From the NCBI GenBank assembly GCA_035690485.1, contig DASSKL010000090.1:1-43531 (forward strand): a DNA stretch of 43,531 nt. The letters run 5' to 3'. The translations under genes were made by a program, and so were the position numbers. The notes beneath the pieces were generated by a model. That model had not been told where the DNA came from. It saw only the letters and a program-made list of their open reading frames with translations, and did no database searches. The stretch comes from Mycobacteriales bacterium (lineage in GTDB: Bacteria > Actinomycetota > Actinomycetes > JAFAQI01 > DASSKL01). Below are positions 6,714 to 14,760 of this stretch, piece by piece; position 1 is the first letter of the stretch, and every line of letters starts with the position of its first letter.

Positions 6714-9475
6714 CGGCCGCGGCGGACGACCGGCCGGCCCGCCGTACGCCGGCGCGGCACGTCCGCCACCGCGGGCAGGTCGAGACCGAACTCCGCACCC
6801 CGGCCGGGCGAGGAGGAGGCGACGAACGGAAGCCGGAAGTCCTCGGCCAGCCGGCGGACGAACGACAGGCCGAGGCCCAGACCGCCGACCCGGCGGGTGG
6901 CCGAGCCGTCGGCCTGCGAGAAGTCTCCGACGAGCGTCGGCAGCAGCGACGGGTCGACACCGGGTCCGGCGTCGCGCACCGACAGCCGCACCCGGCCCGA
7001 CGGAGTCAGCCCGGCGGCCAGCGTGACCGGCCCGGTCGTGTACTTCACCGCGTTGTCGGCGAGCTCGGCCAGCGCCTTGCCCACCCACACCTCGTCGATG
7101 TCGACCTGCGGCAGCCGGGCGGCCACCCGGCGGCGGAACTCCCGCTCCGGCCAGCGCGCCCGCCAGTCGTCGAGCAGCGAGTCGACGTAGCCGCCGACGG
7201 CGACCGGGTGCCGCGACGGCTGGACCCGACCGGCCTCCAGCGCGGCGACGTCGACGAGCAGGTCGACCACGCGACCCATCCGGGTGCTCGAGTCGACGAT
7301 CGTGGCGGCGTACTCCTCGACCTTCGCGTCGGGCAGCTGCGGCCGCTTGCGCAGGATCTCCGCGTAGCCGCGGATCGGCGTCAGGGGCGTGCGCAGCTCG
7401 TGGCTGACGTTGGACAGGAACTCCGTCTTCATCCGCTCGACCTCGCGCTCGCGGGTCATGTCGCGCAGCAGCACGACCGCCCCGTGCCGCTCGCCGCGCG
7501 CGTCGACCAGCGGCGCGGTGGCCGCCCGCACCGGGACGGTCGACGCGTCGGATCGGCGCAGCAGCACGTCGCGCTCGCCGGGCTCCCCGCCGACCGCGAG
7601 CGGTCGCGCCCCGTCGGGCCCGACAACGCACGCGACCTCGGCGAGCGACTTCCCGACGGCACCCGCCGCGTCGGCGCCGAGCAGCTGGGCCGCCGCCGGG
7701 TTGACGCTCGTCACCGTGCCGTCGTCGGCCGTCGTGACGAGCCCGTCGTTCATCGAGCCGACCACGGTCTCCAGCCGGGCGCGCAGCGCGGCCTCCTGGT
7801 CGGCCACGTCGCGCAGCTCGTCGGTCATGACCCGCAGCGAGACCGTCATGTTGTCGAACGCCCGGGCCAGCGACCCGACCTCGTCGCGCCCGCTCACCCC
7901 GCTCTGCGCAGACAGGTCGCCCCGGCGCACCCGTCGGGCCGCGTCGGTGAGGCGCAGGACCGGGTCGACCGTACGCCGCGCCAGCACGAGCCCCAACAGG
8001 CCCGTGACCACCAGGACACCCAGCGCAGTAAGGAAGAGCTGGCTCAACGCGCTGCGCTGAGGGGCGAGCGCCTTCGTCGCCGGTTCGGAGATGGCGAGCG
8101 TCGCGACCTGCAGGTCGTCGTTGTCGGCGGCGGTCAGCGGCACGAACCGCACGGCCGGCGCGTGCCCCTCCGCACCGATGCCGACACCCGCGTCGGGCAG
8201 CTGCCCGTGCAGCACGCCGGCGGACTCGGCGGCCTTCAGCACCCGGCCGCGCTCGCCGCTCGAGAGGCTGGAGGCCAGCACGTCGCCGTCGGCGATCAGT
8301 GTGACGCCGGCGGCGGCGAGCTGTGCCTGCGTGCGCAGGAACGTGTCGTCGAGCACCGTGCCGTAGACGGCGACGAAGTCGGGCGGCCCCGAGGCGACCG
8401 CGCCGGCCGAGCGGAAGCCGCCGGCCACGCCGACGACCGCGGCGACAGGACGCTGGCCGGGCAGGATCGTGAGCGCGCCACCCTCCGGCGTCTGGCCCTT
8501 GGCCGCCGCCTGCACGAGCGGTTCGGCGGCGAGCTGCTGCAGCGCCGCGTCGGACAGGTCCCCCGCCAGCCGCGACGGCCCGACCGTCCGATCGACCACC
8601 GCGGCGAAGTACCGGGGATAGAAGGCATAGGTGCGCAGCAGGTTGTCGCACTGCGCCGACTGCACCGCCGACTGGCTCACGCAGGCGGCGGCGACCCGGG
8701 CGACCAGCGACACCTGGCGCGCGATCGCCTGCTGGATCTGGTCGGCCTCGCCCGCGGCGACGTTGCGCAGCTGGTCGTCCTGCTGGGCACTGGCCTTGTT
8801 GGCTACGCCGTTGCCGACGACGCCGACCGACGCGACCGCCATGACCACGACGCCGGCGAGGATCGCCCCGACGACCCGGGCCAGCATCGACATGCGGGCC
8901 AGGGCCAGCACGGCGGCACAGGCCGCGAGCCCGGACAGCGCGCGGATGGCCAGCACCGCCAGTGCGGCCGGGTCGTCGTGCGACGCCCAGATCGCCGGCA
9001 CGGCCGCGATGCCCGCCGTCGCGGCGGCGATCGCGACCAGCAGGCCCAACAACCCGTCGCGCCGGCGCGCGGCGAAGGCGGCCGCGGCCGCGGCGGCGAG
9101 CCCGGCCACGCCCGCGGCCACCGAGGGCGCGACCGGCGCCCCGAGCGGCACGACGACGCCCGCGACGGAACCTGCCGACAGCGCGACCGCATGCGCGGGC
9201 ATCCGCGGGGCCTGCATGGCGCCCCCGAACAGCCCGCCCGCGACGAGGATCAGGCCGCCGGCGCGCAGCAGCGCCAGGATCGCCGACGACGCCTCACCGA
9301 ACAGCAGCGCGGTCGCCGCGTCGGCGGCCGCCAGGGCCAGGCAGCCGGCGACGAACGCGGGCGTCCCGGGCCGGCGCAGCCGCGGGAAGGTGCTCGCCCC
9401 CGCGACCCCCAGCCAGCCGGCGACCGAGAGCAGCTGGACCACGCCCAGCAGCGCGAACGGGACGGCCGGCTCCAC
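6710..9475 (-). CDS. Multidomain sensor histidine kinase, orphan, coupled to hyuAB
   Basis: The 921-residue membrane kinase begins with six or seven hydrophobic segments (residues 1-225). An extracytoplasmic sensor of about 240 residues with Cache-like character follows, then a membrane segment (about 477-499), HAMP (500-550), PAS (568-670), HisKA with SHELRTPLTPIRGY (phospho-acceptor His692) and a HATPase domain with N-box DNAVKYT, DAGPGVDP and GGLGLGLSFVRRL. It should sense an external signal and phosphorylate a response regulator, but none is encoded nearby. Its stop overlaps the hyuA start, so the kinase and the HyuAB enzyme are probably made from one message. That coupling suggests the signal or output concerns the HyuAB substrate; this is inference from context. 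Start GTG chosen as the beginning of the first hydrophobic stretch. Confidence 0.92.
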   Translation of the reverse strand: MEPAVPFALLGVVQLLSVAGWLGVAGASTFPRLRRPGTPAFVAGCLALAAADAATALLFGEASSAILALLRAGGLILVAGGLFGGAMQAPRMPAHAVALSAGSVAGVVVPLGAPVAPSVAAGVAGLAAAAAAAFAARRRDGLLGLLVAIAAATAGIAAVPAIWASHDDPAALAVLAIRALSGLAACAAVLALARMSMLARVVGAILAGVVVMAVASVGVVGNGVANKASAQQDDQLRNVAAGEADQIQQAIARQVSLVARVAAACVSQSAVQSAQCDNLLRTYAFYPRYFAAVVDRTVGPSRLAGDLSDAALQQLAAEPLVQAAAKGQTPEGGALTILPGQRPVAAVVGVAGGFRSAGAVASGPPDFVAVYGTVLDDTFLRTQAQLAAAGVTLIADGDVLASSLSSGERGRVLKAAESAGVLHGQLPDAGVGIGAEGHAPAVRFVPLTAADNDDLQVATLAISEPATKALAPQRSALSQLFLTALGVLVVTGLLGLVLARRTVDPVLRLTDAARRVRRGDLSAQSGVSGRDEVGSLARAFDNMTVSLRVMTDELRDVADQEAALRARLETVVGSMNDGLVTTADDGTVTSVNPAAAQLLGADAAGAVGKSLAEVACVVGPDGARPLAVGGEPGERDVLLRRSDASTVPVRAATAPLVDARGERHGAVVLLRDMTREREVERMKTEFLSNVSHELRTPLTPIRGYAEILRKRPQLPDAKVEEYAATIVDSSTRMGRVVDLLVDVAALEAGRVQPSRHPVAVGGYVDSLLDDWRARWPEREFRRRVAARLPQVDIDEVWVGKALAELADNAVKYTTGPVTLAAGLTPSGRVRLSVRDAGPGVDPSLLPTLVGDFSQADGSATRRVGGLGLGLSFVRRLAEDFRLPFVASSSPGRGAEFGLDLPAVADVPRRRTAGRPVVRRGR

Positions 9476-9538
9476 GTTGTGGAGCGTAAGGGTGAAGGCC
9501 GCGGATCAGGGCAGACCGCGCGCGAGCCGACATCGCCG

Positions 9539-10591
9539 TCAGCAGTGCGGCACGCGGTCCGGATGCGTCCCGAGGTCCTCCAAGGCCTGCACCGCGCCGG
9601 CCAGCGTCGTGATCCTCACCAGCCGCACCCCGTCGGGTGCCGTGCTGCGCGCCCCGGCGCAGTCGCCGGCCGGGACCAGGAACACCTTGGCCCCGGCGCG
9701 CGCCGCCGCGACGACCTTCTGCTGCACGCCGCCGATCGGCCCGACGTTGCCGTCGGTGTCGATCGTGCCGGTGCCGGCCACGAACCGGCCTCCGGTGAGC
9801 GACCCCGGTGTCAGCTTGTCGATCAGCCCGAGGGCGAACATCGTGCCCGCGCTCGGCCCGCCGACGTCCTGCAGGCGGATGTCGACGCTGAAGGGGAAGT
9901 CGTGCTTCACGACCGGCGCGAAGCCGACGACCGTACGCCGCTGCGCCCCGGTCCCCGCGACCGTCGTCGTCACCGCCTGCTGCAGCGTCTTGCCGTCACG
10001 CTTGATCGTGAGCTTCAGGACGTCACCGGGCTGGTGACCCGTGATGATCGTCCGCAGCTGCTTCTCCGAGGTGATCGGCTGCCCGTCGATGCTCTCGATG
10101 ACGTCGCCGGTCTTGAGCACCTCGGCGGCCGGGGCGCTCTTCGTGATCTCACCGACCGCGACGACGGTCTTGACCGGGATGTGCAGGTAGGTGAGCGCCG
10201 CGGTCACGGCGTTCTCCTGCGACTGCTGCATCTCCTGGGCGTTCTCCTGCTGCACCTGGTCGACGTTCTCCCCCGGCGGGAAGATCAGCTGCTCGGGCAC
10301 GACGGCGGTGTCGCGGTCGAACCAGTCGGCCAGGGCGGAGAACAGCGTCGGCTGGTGCCTGGGGTCGCCGACGACCGACACCGTGGTCAGCGCGAGCGTC
10401 CCCTCGGTGGGGTAGGTCGGATGGCCCTTGACCACGATCAGCGGCTGGTCGGTGCCGGGCTCGTTGCCGAGAGTGTTGGTGATCGGTCCGGGTTGCAGGG
10501 CGACATAGGGCACCGGCAGCACGCTGCCGACGACGCCGAGGATCACCAGCGCCGTCGCCGCCACGATCAAGGTCAGCGCGCGCCGGGACAC
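9539..10591 (-). CDS. YlbL-like PDZ-Lon serine protease
   Basis: The 350-residue protein has one N-terminal membrane anchor (residues 6-30), the YlbL-family segment VPYVALQPGPITNTLG, a PDZ domain (about 135-205, with GDVIESIDGQPI) and a C-terminal Lon-type protease domain. The catalytic dyad is visible: Ser247 in GGPSAGT and Lys292 in VQQKVVAA. Orthologues are found throughout Actinomycetota and Firmicutes and are thought to degrade membrane-associated or exported proteins on the outer face of the membrane. The gene is followed on the same strand, 63 bp later, by the sensor kinase. From memory the mycobacterial counterpart is Rv3194c, which has the same kind of neighbours (DUF2342, ThiF-like, ABC1 kinase). 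Confidence 0.92.
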   Translation of the reverse strand: MSRRALTLIVAATALVILGVVGSVLPVPYVALQPGPITNTLGNEPGTDQPLIVVKGHPTYPTEGTLALTTVSVVGDPRHQPTLFSALADWFDRDTAVVPEQLIFPPGENVDQVQQENAQEMQQSQENAVTAALTYLHIPVKTVVAVGEITKSAPAAEVLKTGDVIESIDGQPITSEKQLRTIITGHQPGDVLKLTIKRDGKTLQQAVTTTVAGTGAQRRTVVGFAPVVKHDFPFSVDIRLQDVGGPSAGTMFALGLIDKLTPGSLTGGRFVAGTGTIDTDGNVGPIGGVQQKVVAAARAGAKVFLVPAGDCAGARSTAPDGVRLVRITTLAGAVQALEDLGTHPDRVPHC

Positions 10592-10653
10592 GCCACGAGG
10601 CTAATGCCCGGAGTGCGGACCTCGACGACCTCGCCGCGCCGAGGCGGCAGAGG

Positions 10654-11043
10654 TCAGGACGCGAAGAACGCCAGGCCGCGCCGGCCGTTGCTCGAGTGCT
10701 CCTCGCGAGCGGCCGGCACCATCTCCTCGACCGGCTCGTCGGCAGCGACCTCGGCGACGGGCTCCTCCGCCGCATCCGCGACCGGCCCGGCCGGCTCGTC
10801 GGCCACCGGCACGGCGACCGGCACGGCGGCCTCCGCGGGGGCCGCGCCGACCTCGACGCGGTAGTAGGGCCGGAACGCCAGCGGGACCTCCGCCAGCGCG
10901 TAGGCCGAGACCTCGCTGACGCCCTCGACGTTGCGCAGGTGCTCGACGAAGCGGACCGCCTCGTCGAGTGACGGCAGCCGCCGGAAGGCCGGCCCGCCGT
11001 CCGCACCCGGGAAGAACACGACGTGCTCGCTGCGGTTGTCCAT
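10654..11043 (-). CDS. Uncharacterised 129-residue actinobacterial protein
   Basis: The start ATG is fixed by a GGAGGG ribosome binding site 8 nt upstream. Residues 1-62 form a compact globular part with VVFFPGADGGPAFRR, a helical SLDEAVRFVEHLRN and LAFRPYYRVEV. The rest is an Ala/Pro/Glu-rich low-complexity tail ending in GRRGLAFFAS. I recognise similar small proteins next to YlbL genes in actinobacteria but know no function. No membrane segment or signal peptide is present, so it should be cytoplasmic. It lies upstream of the YlbL gene on the same strand, with a weak hairpin between them, and is divergent from the tethered sigma factor gene. Confidence 0.75.
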   Translation of the reverse strand: MDNRSEHVVFFPGADGGPAFRRLPSLDEAVRFVEHLRNVEGVSEVSAYALAEVPLAFRPYYRVEVGAAPAEAAVPVAVPVADEPAGPVADAAEEPVAEVAADEPVEEMVPAAREEHSSNGRRGLAFFAS

Positions 11044-11261
11044 GACGAGACCCTCCAGTGCGCGTGCGGTGCCTGTGCGTGCTCCCCTGGTAGTCGGCAT
11101 CGCGAAATCCCCGATTGAGCGAGGGGCGCTACGACCGTGATGCGCCCGAATGAACTTCGGACACCCGAGGGCAAAACGCGCAACCTCCCGTGACCTCTGG
11201 AGCGGCGGGTCGTTTGATGAGGCGCTGAACTCCACCCCGCGCAATCGGAGAGCCCACCCCG

Positions 11262-12482
11262 ATGACACCTGCCGCCACGGCGACCGAGGCTGCGGTCCTC
11301 CTCGACGAGCCGGCCGTCGACGAGCGCGCTCTCGTCGATGACGTCACCGTCGATGCACCGCCGCGGCTGGTCCTGGTCCCCGACACCGAGGACGAGCCGG
11401 CCGGGTTCGACTTCGAGCTGGCCCTGCAGGACGCATCGGTGCGCATGCGCCGCTACGCCGTACGCCGCCTCTACCACGACGCCGACGCCGACGAGATCGT
11501 CCAGGAGGCGATGCTCCGCGCGCTGCAGCACCGCTCGCGGTTCGCGTCCGCCGACGACCTGCACGCCTGGCTGACCGTCGTCACCGGGCACCTGGTCATC
11601 GACCGGATCCGCCTGCGGGGCAAGGCGACCCCGGTCGCCGAGCTGCCGAGCGGCAGCCGCGTGGCCCGCGACACTGCCGACGTCGTCGTCGCCCGGCAGG
11701 AGGCGCGGGTCGCGCTCGACGCGCTCGAGGCCATGCCGACCCGCCAGGCGGCGGTGCTGTGGGCCCGCGAAGTGGAGGGCCTCGACTACGCCGCCATCGG
11801 CACCCGCTACGCGCTGTCCGAGGCCTCGGTCCGCTCGCTGCTGCACCGGGCCCGCAAGACGTTGCGCCGGGAGTACGCCGCCCGCGGCGGCACCCTGCCC
11901 GCCGGTGGTCTGGTCGTCCTGGCGCCGTGGCTGCACCCGCTGCGCGCGCTGACCAGACTGCGCAACTCGGCTCGCCGGTTGGCCGGGCCGGCCGCATCGG
12001 TCGCGGTGATCGCCGCCGCGGGGCTGGTCCCGGCGCTGTCGCAGCACGCGCGGGCGCCCCAGCCGGTTCCCGCCGTACGCCTGCCGCTCGCCGCGGCCGA
12101 GGCGCCGGCGGCGCAGCCGGCCACCACTGCGGCGACGTCGCCCGCCGCGACCCCGGCCGCAGCGACCCCCACGCAGCCGTCGGCGGCCGGTCCGATGATC
12201 GGCCTGCCCGTGAAGCTGGAGTCGGTGCACGCCTGCTCGTCGGTCTCCGCGACCGTCGTCGGCGTCAACTGCCTGTCGACGCAGGACCAGCCCCGCATCT
12301 ACGTCGGCCCCTCGCTACCCGGCAACCCGACCGGCGTCCAAGGGCTCGCCATCGAACACAGCTCGCTCAACTGTCAGCTAGTCCCCGCCACACTGCTCAC
12401 GAAGTGCACCCAGGACGGCAGCGCCCCAGCCAGCCAGCAGGGCATCCTCCCGGTGCTCTCGACCCGCGGAGAGTCCCGATGA
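11262..12482 (+). CDS. ECF-like sigma factor with C-terminal membrane segment and cysteine-bearing tail
   Basis: The first half is a sigma-70 family protein. Region 2 spans about residues 55-120 (DADEIVQEAMLRALQH, then LHAWLTVVTGHLVIDRIR), and region 4 about 150-205 with the helix-turn-helix DYAAIGTRYALSEASVRSLL. Instead of ending there, the protein continues through a linker to a hydrophobic stretch (about 242-261) and a roughly 145-residue Ala/Pro/Thr-rich tail. The tail contains four cysteines (near 325, 337, 371 and 382), which would sit outside the cell. ECF factors are normally about 200 residues and held by a separate anti-sigma factor, none of which is encoded here. The stop overlaps the start of a tiny secreted protein gene (ATGA). 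Release from the membrane by proteolysis is a plausible but unproved control. Confidence 0.85.
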   Translation: MTPAATATEAAVLLDEPAVDERALVDDVTVDAPPRLVLVPDTEDEPAGFDFELALQDASVRMRRYAVRRLYHDADADEIVQEAMLRALQHRSRFASADDLHAWLTVVTGHLVIDRIRLRGKATPVAELPSGSRVARDTADVVVARQEARVALDALEAMPTRQAAVLWAREVEGLDYAAIGTRYALSEASVRSLLHRARKTLRREYAARGGTLPAGGLVVLAPWLHPLRALTRLRNSARRLAGPAASVAVIAAAGLVPALSQHARAPQPVPAVRLPLAAAEAPAAQPATTAATSPAATPAAATPTQPSAAGPMIGLPVKLESVHACSSVSATVVGVNCLSTQDQPRIYVGPSLPGNPTGVQGLAIEHSSLNCQLVPATLLTKCTQDGSAPASQQGILPVLSTRGESR

Positions 12483-12679
12483 ACCGTCGCATCAGCCGTC
12501 GCGCGGCCTTGCTGCTCACGACCGGCGCCATCCTCGCCGGCGGTGCCGCAACCGCCGCCGCCGCCAACGCCGTCACCGTGCCCGGCGTGCCGGGCCTGCC
12601 CGGTGGTCAGCAGCAGACCTGCGTCGTGCTGCTCGGCAGCGGCAACTCGGTCGTCGACCGGGTCTGCGTCGCCTACTGA
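12479..12679 (+). CDS. Tiny secreted protein coupled to the tethered sigma factor
   Basis: The 66-residue product has a clear signal peptide: MNRRISRRAALLLTTGAI carries a twin-arginine-like n-region, then a hydrophobic core, and Ala-rich cleavage sites near AAAANA. The mature part is about 38 residues, begins with a short GVPGLPGG turn-rich stretch and contains two cysteines (QQTCVVLL and DRVCVAY) that may form one disulfide. The ATG overlaps the stop codon of the upstream sigma factor, so the two are translationally coupled. No homologous family is recognised. Because both the sigma tail and this peptide carry cysteines and face the outside, this peptide could be a partner or signal for the tethered sigma factor; that is inference. 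Confidence 0.7.
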   Translation: MNRRISRRAALLLTTGAILAGGAATAAAANAVTVPGVPGLPGGQQQTCVVLLGSGNSVVDRVCVAY

Positions 12680-12684
12680 GCTTC

Positions 12685-12700
12685 GGCCGGCGAGCCGGCC
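12685..12700. terminator. Hairpin between convergent genes
   Basis: GGCCGG and CCGGCC pair around a CGAG tetraloop in the 39-bp gap between the small secreted protein gene and the convergent membrane protein gene. It could terminate transcription from both sides. There is no T-run, which is common for high-GC actinobacterial terminators. Confidence 0.45.
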
Positions 12701-12718
12701 CCGCGGTGTGACGGTCGC

Positions 12719-12931
12719 CTAGTGGTGCGCCGACTCCTCCATGCCGGCGCGTCGCTGCGCCGGTGGCCGGGGGGCGGCGCCCATCGCGAGGCGGAACTTC
12801 TCGTAGGCCGCGACGCTCTCGCTCGCGTCCTGCGGGCCACGGGGTCGCGCCGACCAGTGCGCCCACGCCGTCGCCAGCAGGACCGCGAGCAGCGGGATCC
12901 CGAGCCAGGCGACGTTCGACACGCTGTGCAC
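12719..12931 (-). CDS. Small single-pass membrane protein
   Basis: The 70-residue protein starts at GTG. It has one N-terminal hydrophobic helix (NVAWLGIPLLAVLLATAWAH, residues about 6-25) followed by a polar cytoplasmic part with ESVAAYEKFRLAMGAA and a His-His end. Proteins of this size and layout occur near moaE in other actinobacteria, but no function is known to me. It lies 46 bp downstream of moaE on the same strand and probably shares its transcript. The hydrophobic N-terminus and the helical charged tail argue that it is a real gene despite its length. Confidence 0.7.
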   Translation of the reverse strand: MHSVSNVAWLGIPLLAVLLATAWAHWSARPRGPQDASESVAAYEKFRLAMGAAPRPPAQRRAGMEESAHH

Positions 12932-12977
12932 TCTAGTCCCGCTGAGCCCCCCGGCGCGACGTCCGAGGGAGTGGCGT

Positions 12978-13400
12978 TCAGGGGGTGCCGACCCACTCCT
13001 GCGTGCCGTCCGCGAACAGCTGGTGCTTCCAGATCGGCACGCCCGACTTGAGGTCGTCGATCAGCCGCCGCGCGGCCTCGAACGCCTCCCCACGGTGCGG
13101 GCACGACGCCCCGACGATGACCGCGATGTCGCCGACGACGAGGTCGCCGGTGCGGTGCACGGCGGCCAGGCGTACGACGGGGAAATCGGCCGCCACCTTC
13201 TCCGCGATCGCCCGCAGCTCCGCCGTCGCGGTGGGGTGCGCGCTGTAGCCGAGCTGCTCGACGCCCTTGCCCTCGTCGACGTCGCGGACCGTCCCGATGA
13301 AGATGACGGCACCGCCGGCGGCCGGGTGCGCGACCGCCTGCCAGACCTCGTCGAGCGATAGCGGCTCGTCGCGGATGTCGAGCAGCGTGATCGCCTCCAC
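12978..13400 (-). CDS. moaE: Molybdopterin synthase catalytic subunit MoaE
   Basis: The 140-residue protein is the large subunit of molybdopterin synthase, which transfers sulfur from thiocarboxylated MoaD to precursor Z (cPMP) to form the dithiolene of molybdopterin. Family motifs are GGAVIFIGTVRD (29-40), VHRTGDLVVGDIAVIVG (81-97), SCPHRGEAFEA (99-109) and the active-site LKSGVPIWKHQ, in which Lys118 and Lys125 match the essential lysines of the family. It ends in the usual DGTQEWVG. The start GTG corresponds to the family start (EAITLLDIRDEPL). No other moa/mob gene lies in the window. The gene is divergent from the DUF2342 protease with only 33 bp between the starts. Confidence 0.95.
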   Translation of the reverse strand: MEAITLLDIRDEPLSLDEVWQAVAHPAAGGAVIFIGTVRDVDEGKGVEQLGYSAHPTATAELRAIAEKVAADFPVVRLAAVHRTGDLVVGDIAVIVGASCPHRGEAFEAARRLIDDLKSGVPIWKHQLFADGTQEWVGTP

Positions 13401-13433
13401 CTGGGCGACCCTACGACGGCTACCGTGGTCGAG

Positions 13434-14741
13434 GTGAGCAACCTGCCGTTCGGCTTCCAGCCCGGTCGCGGCGACGACGAGGGCGACGACAAGCCGGCCC
13501 AGCCGGCCGACCCGTTCGCCGCGATGTTCGGACCGGGCGGGGCACCCGACTTCGGCGAGGCCCTGCGCCGGCTCGGTGACCTGATGTCCGGGCAGAGCGG
13601 CCCGGTCAACTGGAAGGTCGCCCGCGACACCGCGTTGCAGGCGGCCGGTGCGGCCGATCCCGGGACGACCGCGGCCGACACCGCGGCGGTGACCGAGGCG
13701 ATCCGGCTGGCCGACATGTGGCTCGACCCGCACACCTCGCTGCCCAGCGGGGTGAGCGCGACCGAGGCGTGGAGCCGACGGCGCTGGGTGGAGGCGACGC
13801 TCGACGCATGGGCGCAGCTGTGCGACCCGGTTGCCGCCCGGGTCGTCAGCGCGATGGGCGCCGCGCTGCCGGCGCAGATGCCGGAGGCCATGCAGGGCAT
13901 GGCCGCCCCGCTGCTCGGGATGATGCAGCAGGTCGGCGGGCTGATGTTCGGCGCGCAGGTCGGGCAGGCCATCGGCTCGCTCGCCGCCGAGGTGGTGTCG
14001 TCGACCGACATCGGGCTGCCGCTCGGCCCGGCCGGGCGGGCGGCCCTGCTGCCGGCCAACGTGGCGGCGTTCGGCGAGGGGCTCGAGGTGCCGGCCGACC
14101 AGGTGCGGCTGTTCCTCGCCCTGCGCGAAGCGGCCCACCACCGGCTCTTCGGGCACGTGCCCTGGCTGCGCGGGCACCTCTTCGACTCCGTCGCGGCCTA
14201 CGGCCGCGGCATCCAGGTCGACACCTCGGCCATGGAGAGCGCGCTGCGCGAGATCGACCCGCAGGACCCCGAGTCGTTGCAGCGGGCGCTGTCCGGCGGC
14301 ATGTTCGAGCCGGAGAACACCCCCGAGCAGCAGGCCGCGCTCACCCGGCTCGAGACCGCGCTCGCGCTGGTCGAGGGCTGGGTCGACGAGGTGGTCGCCG
14401 ACGCGGCCGGGCAGCTGCCCAGCGCGGCGGCACTGCGCGAGACCGTACGCCGCCGCCGGGCCACCGGCGGCCCGGCGGAGCAGACGTTCGCGACCCTCGT
14501 CGGGCTCGAGCTGCGGCCGCGCCGCCTGCGCGACGCGGCCGCCCTCTGGCGGGCCGTCACCGAGGCGCGCGGGGTCGAAGGCCGTGACGCGGTGTGGAGC
14601 CACCCCGACCTGTTGCCCGGCGCCGATGACCTGGACGACCCGACCGGCTTCGCGGCCCGGGCCGGCGCCGGGGCCGACATCGACATCTCCAGCCTCACCG
14701 ACGGCACGCCACCTGCGGACACGGAGCAGAACGAGGGCTGA
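13434..14741 (+). CDS. DUF2342 zinc-dependent protease-like protein (zincin)
   Basis: The 435-residue protein belongs to the actinobacterial DUF2342/TIGR03624-type family of predicted zincin hydrolases. The start is the second GTG, giving SNLPFGFQPG, the usual family opening; a GTG three codons earlier is also possible. Characteristic parts are the glycine- and methionine-rich MMQQVGGLMFGAQVGQAIG (about 163-181), DIGLPLGP and the metal-binding helix LREAAHHRLF (about 230-239), followed by WLRGHLFDSVAAYGRGI. The family is conserved across Actinomycetota, but its biochemical role is not settled; a link to F420 biosynthesis was suggested only by co-occurrence. The neighbours (YlbL, ThiF-like, ABC1 kinase) match the mycobacterial arrangement. 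Confidence 0.9.
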   Translation: MSNLPFGFQPGRGDDEGDDKPAQPADPFAAMFGPGGAPDFGEALRRLGDLMSGQSGPVNWKVARDTALQAAGAADPGTTAADTAAVTEAIRLADMWLDPHTSLPSGVSATEAWSRRRWVEATLDAWAQLCDPVAARVVSAMGAALPAQMPEAMQGMAAPLLGMMQQVGGLMFGAQVGQAIGSLAAEVVSSTDIGLPLGPAGRAALLPANVAAFGEGLEVPADQVRLFLALREAAHHRLFGHVPWLRGHLFDSVAAYGRGIQVDTSAMESALREIDPQDPESLQRALSGGMFEPENTPEQQAALTRLETALALVEGWVDEVVADAAGQLPSAAALRETVRRRRATGGPAEQTFATLVGLELRPRRLRDAAALWRAVTEARGVEGRDAVWSHPDLLPGADDLDDPTGFAARAGAGADIDISSLTDGTPPADTEQNEG

Positions 14742-14742
14742 C

Positions 14743-14759
14743 GTCGCCCGCCGGGCGAC
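14743..14759. terminator. Hairpin between convergent genes
   Basis: GTCGCCC and GGGCGAC form a perfect 7-bp stem with a 3-nt loop. It fills the 19-bp gap between the DUF2342 gene and the convergent gene on the minus strand, and probably acts as a shared terminator. Confidence 0.55.
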
Positions 14760-14760
14760 C

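Noticed and set aside
6714-8651. Very long in-frame extension upstream of hyuA
   Set aside because: It is Arg/Ala/Gly-rich shadow sequence of the sensor kinase gene in another frame; HyuA homology begins at the GTG overlapping the kinase stop.
7208-10864. Plus-strand open frame of over 1200 codons opposite the kinase and YlbL genes
   Set aside because: Composition is dominated by Arg, Asp, His and Pro, as expected from the antisense of high-GC coding DNA; no domain is recognisable and real genes lie opposite.
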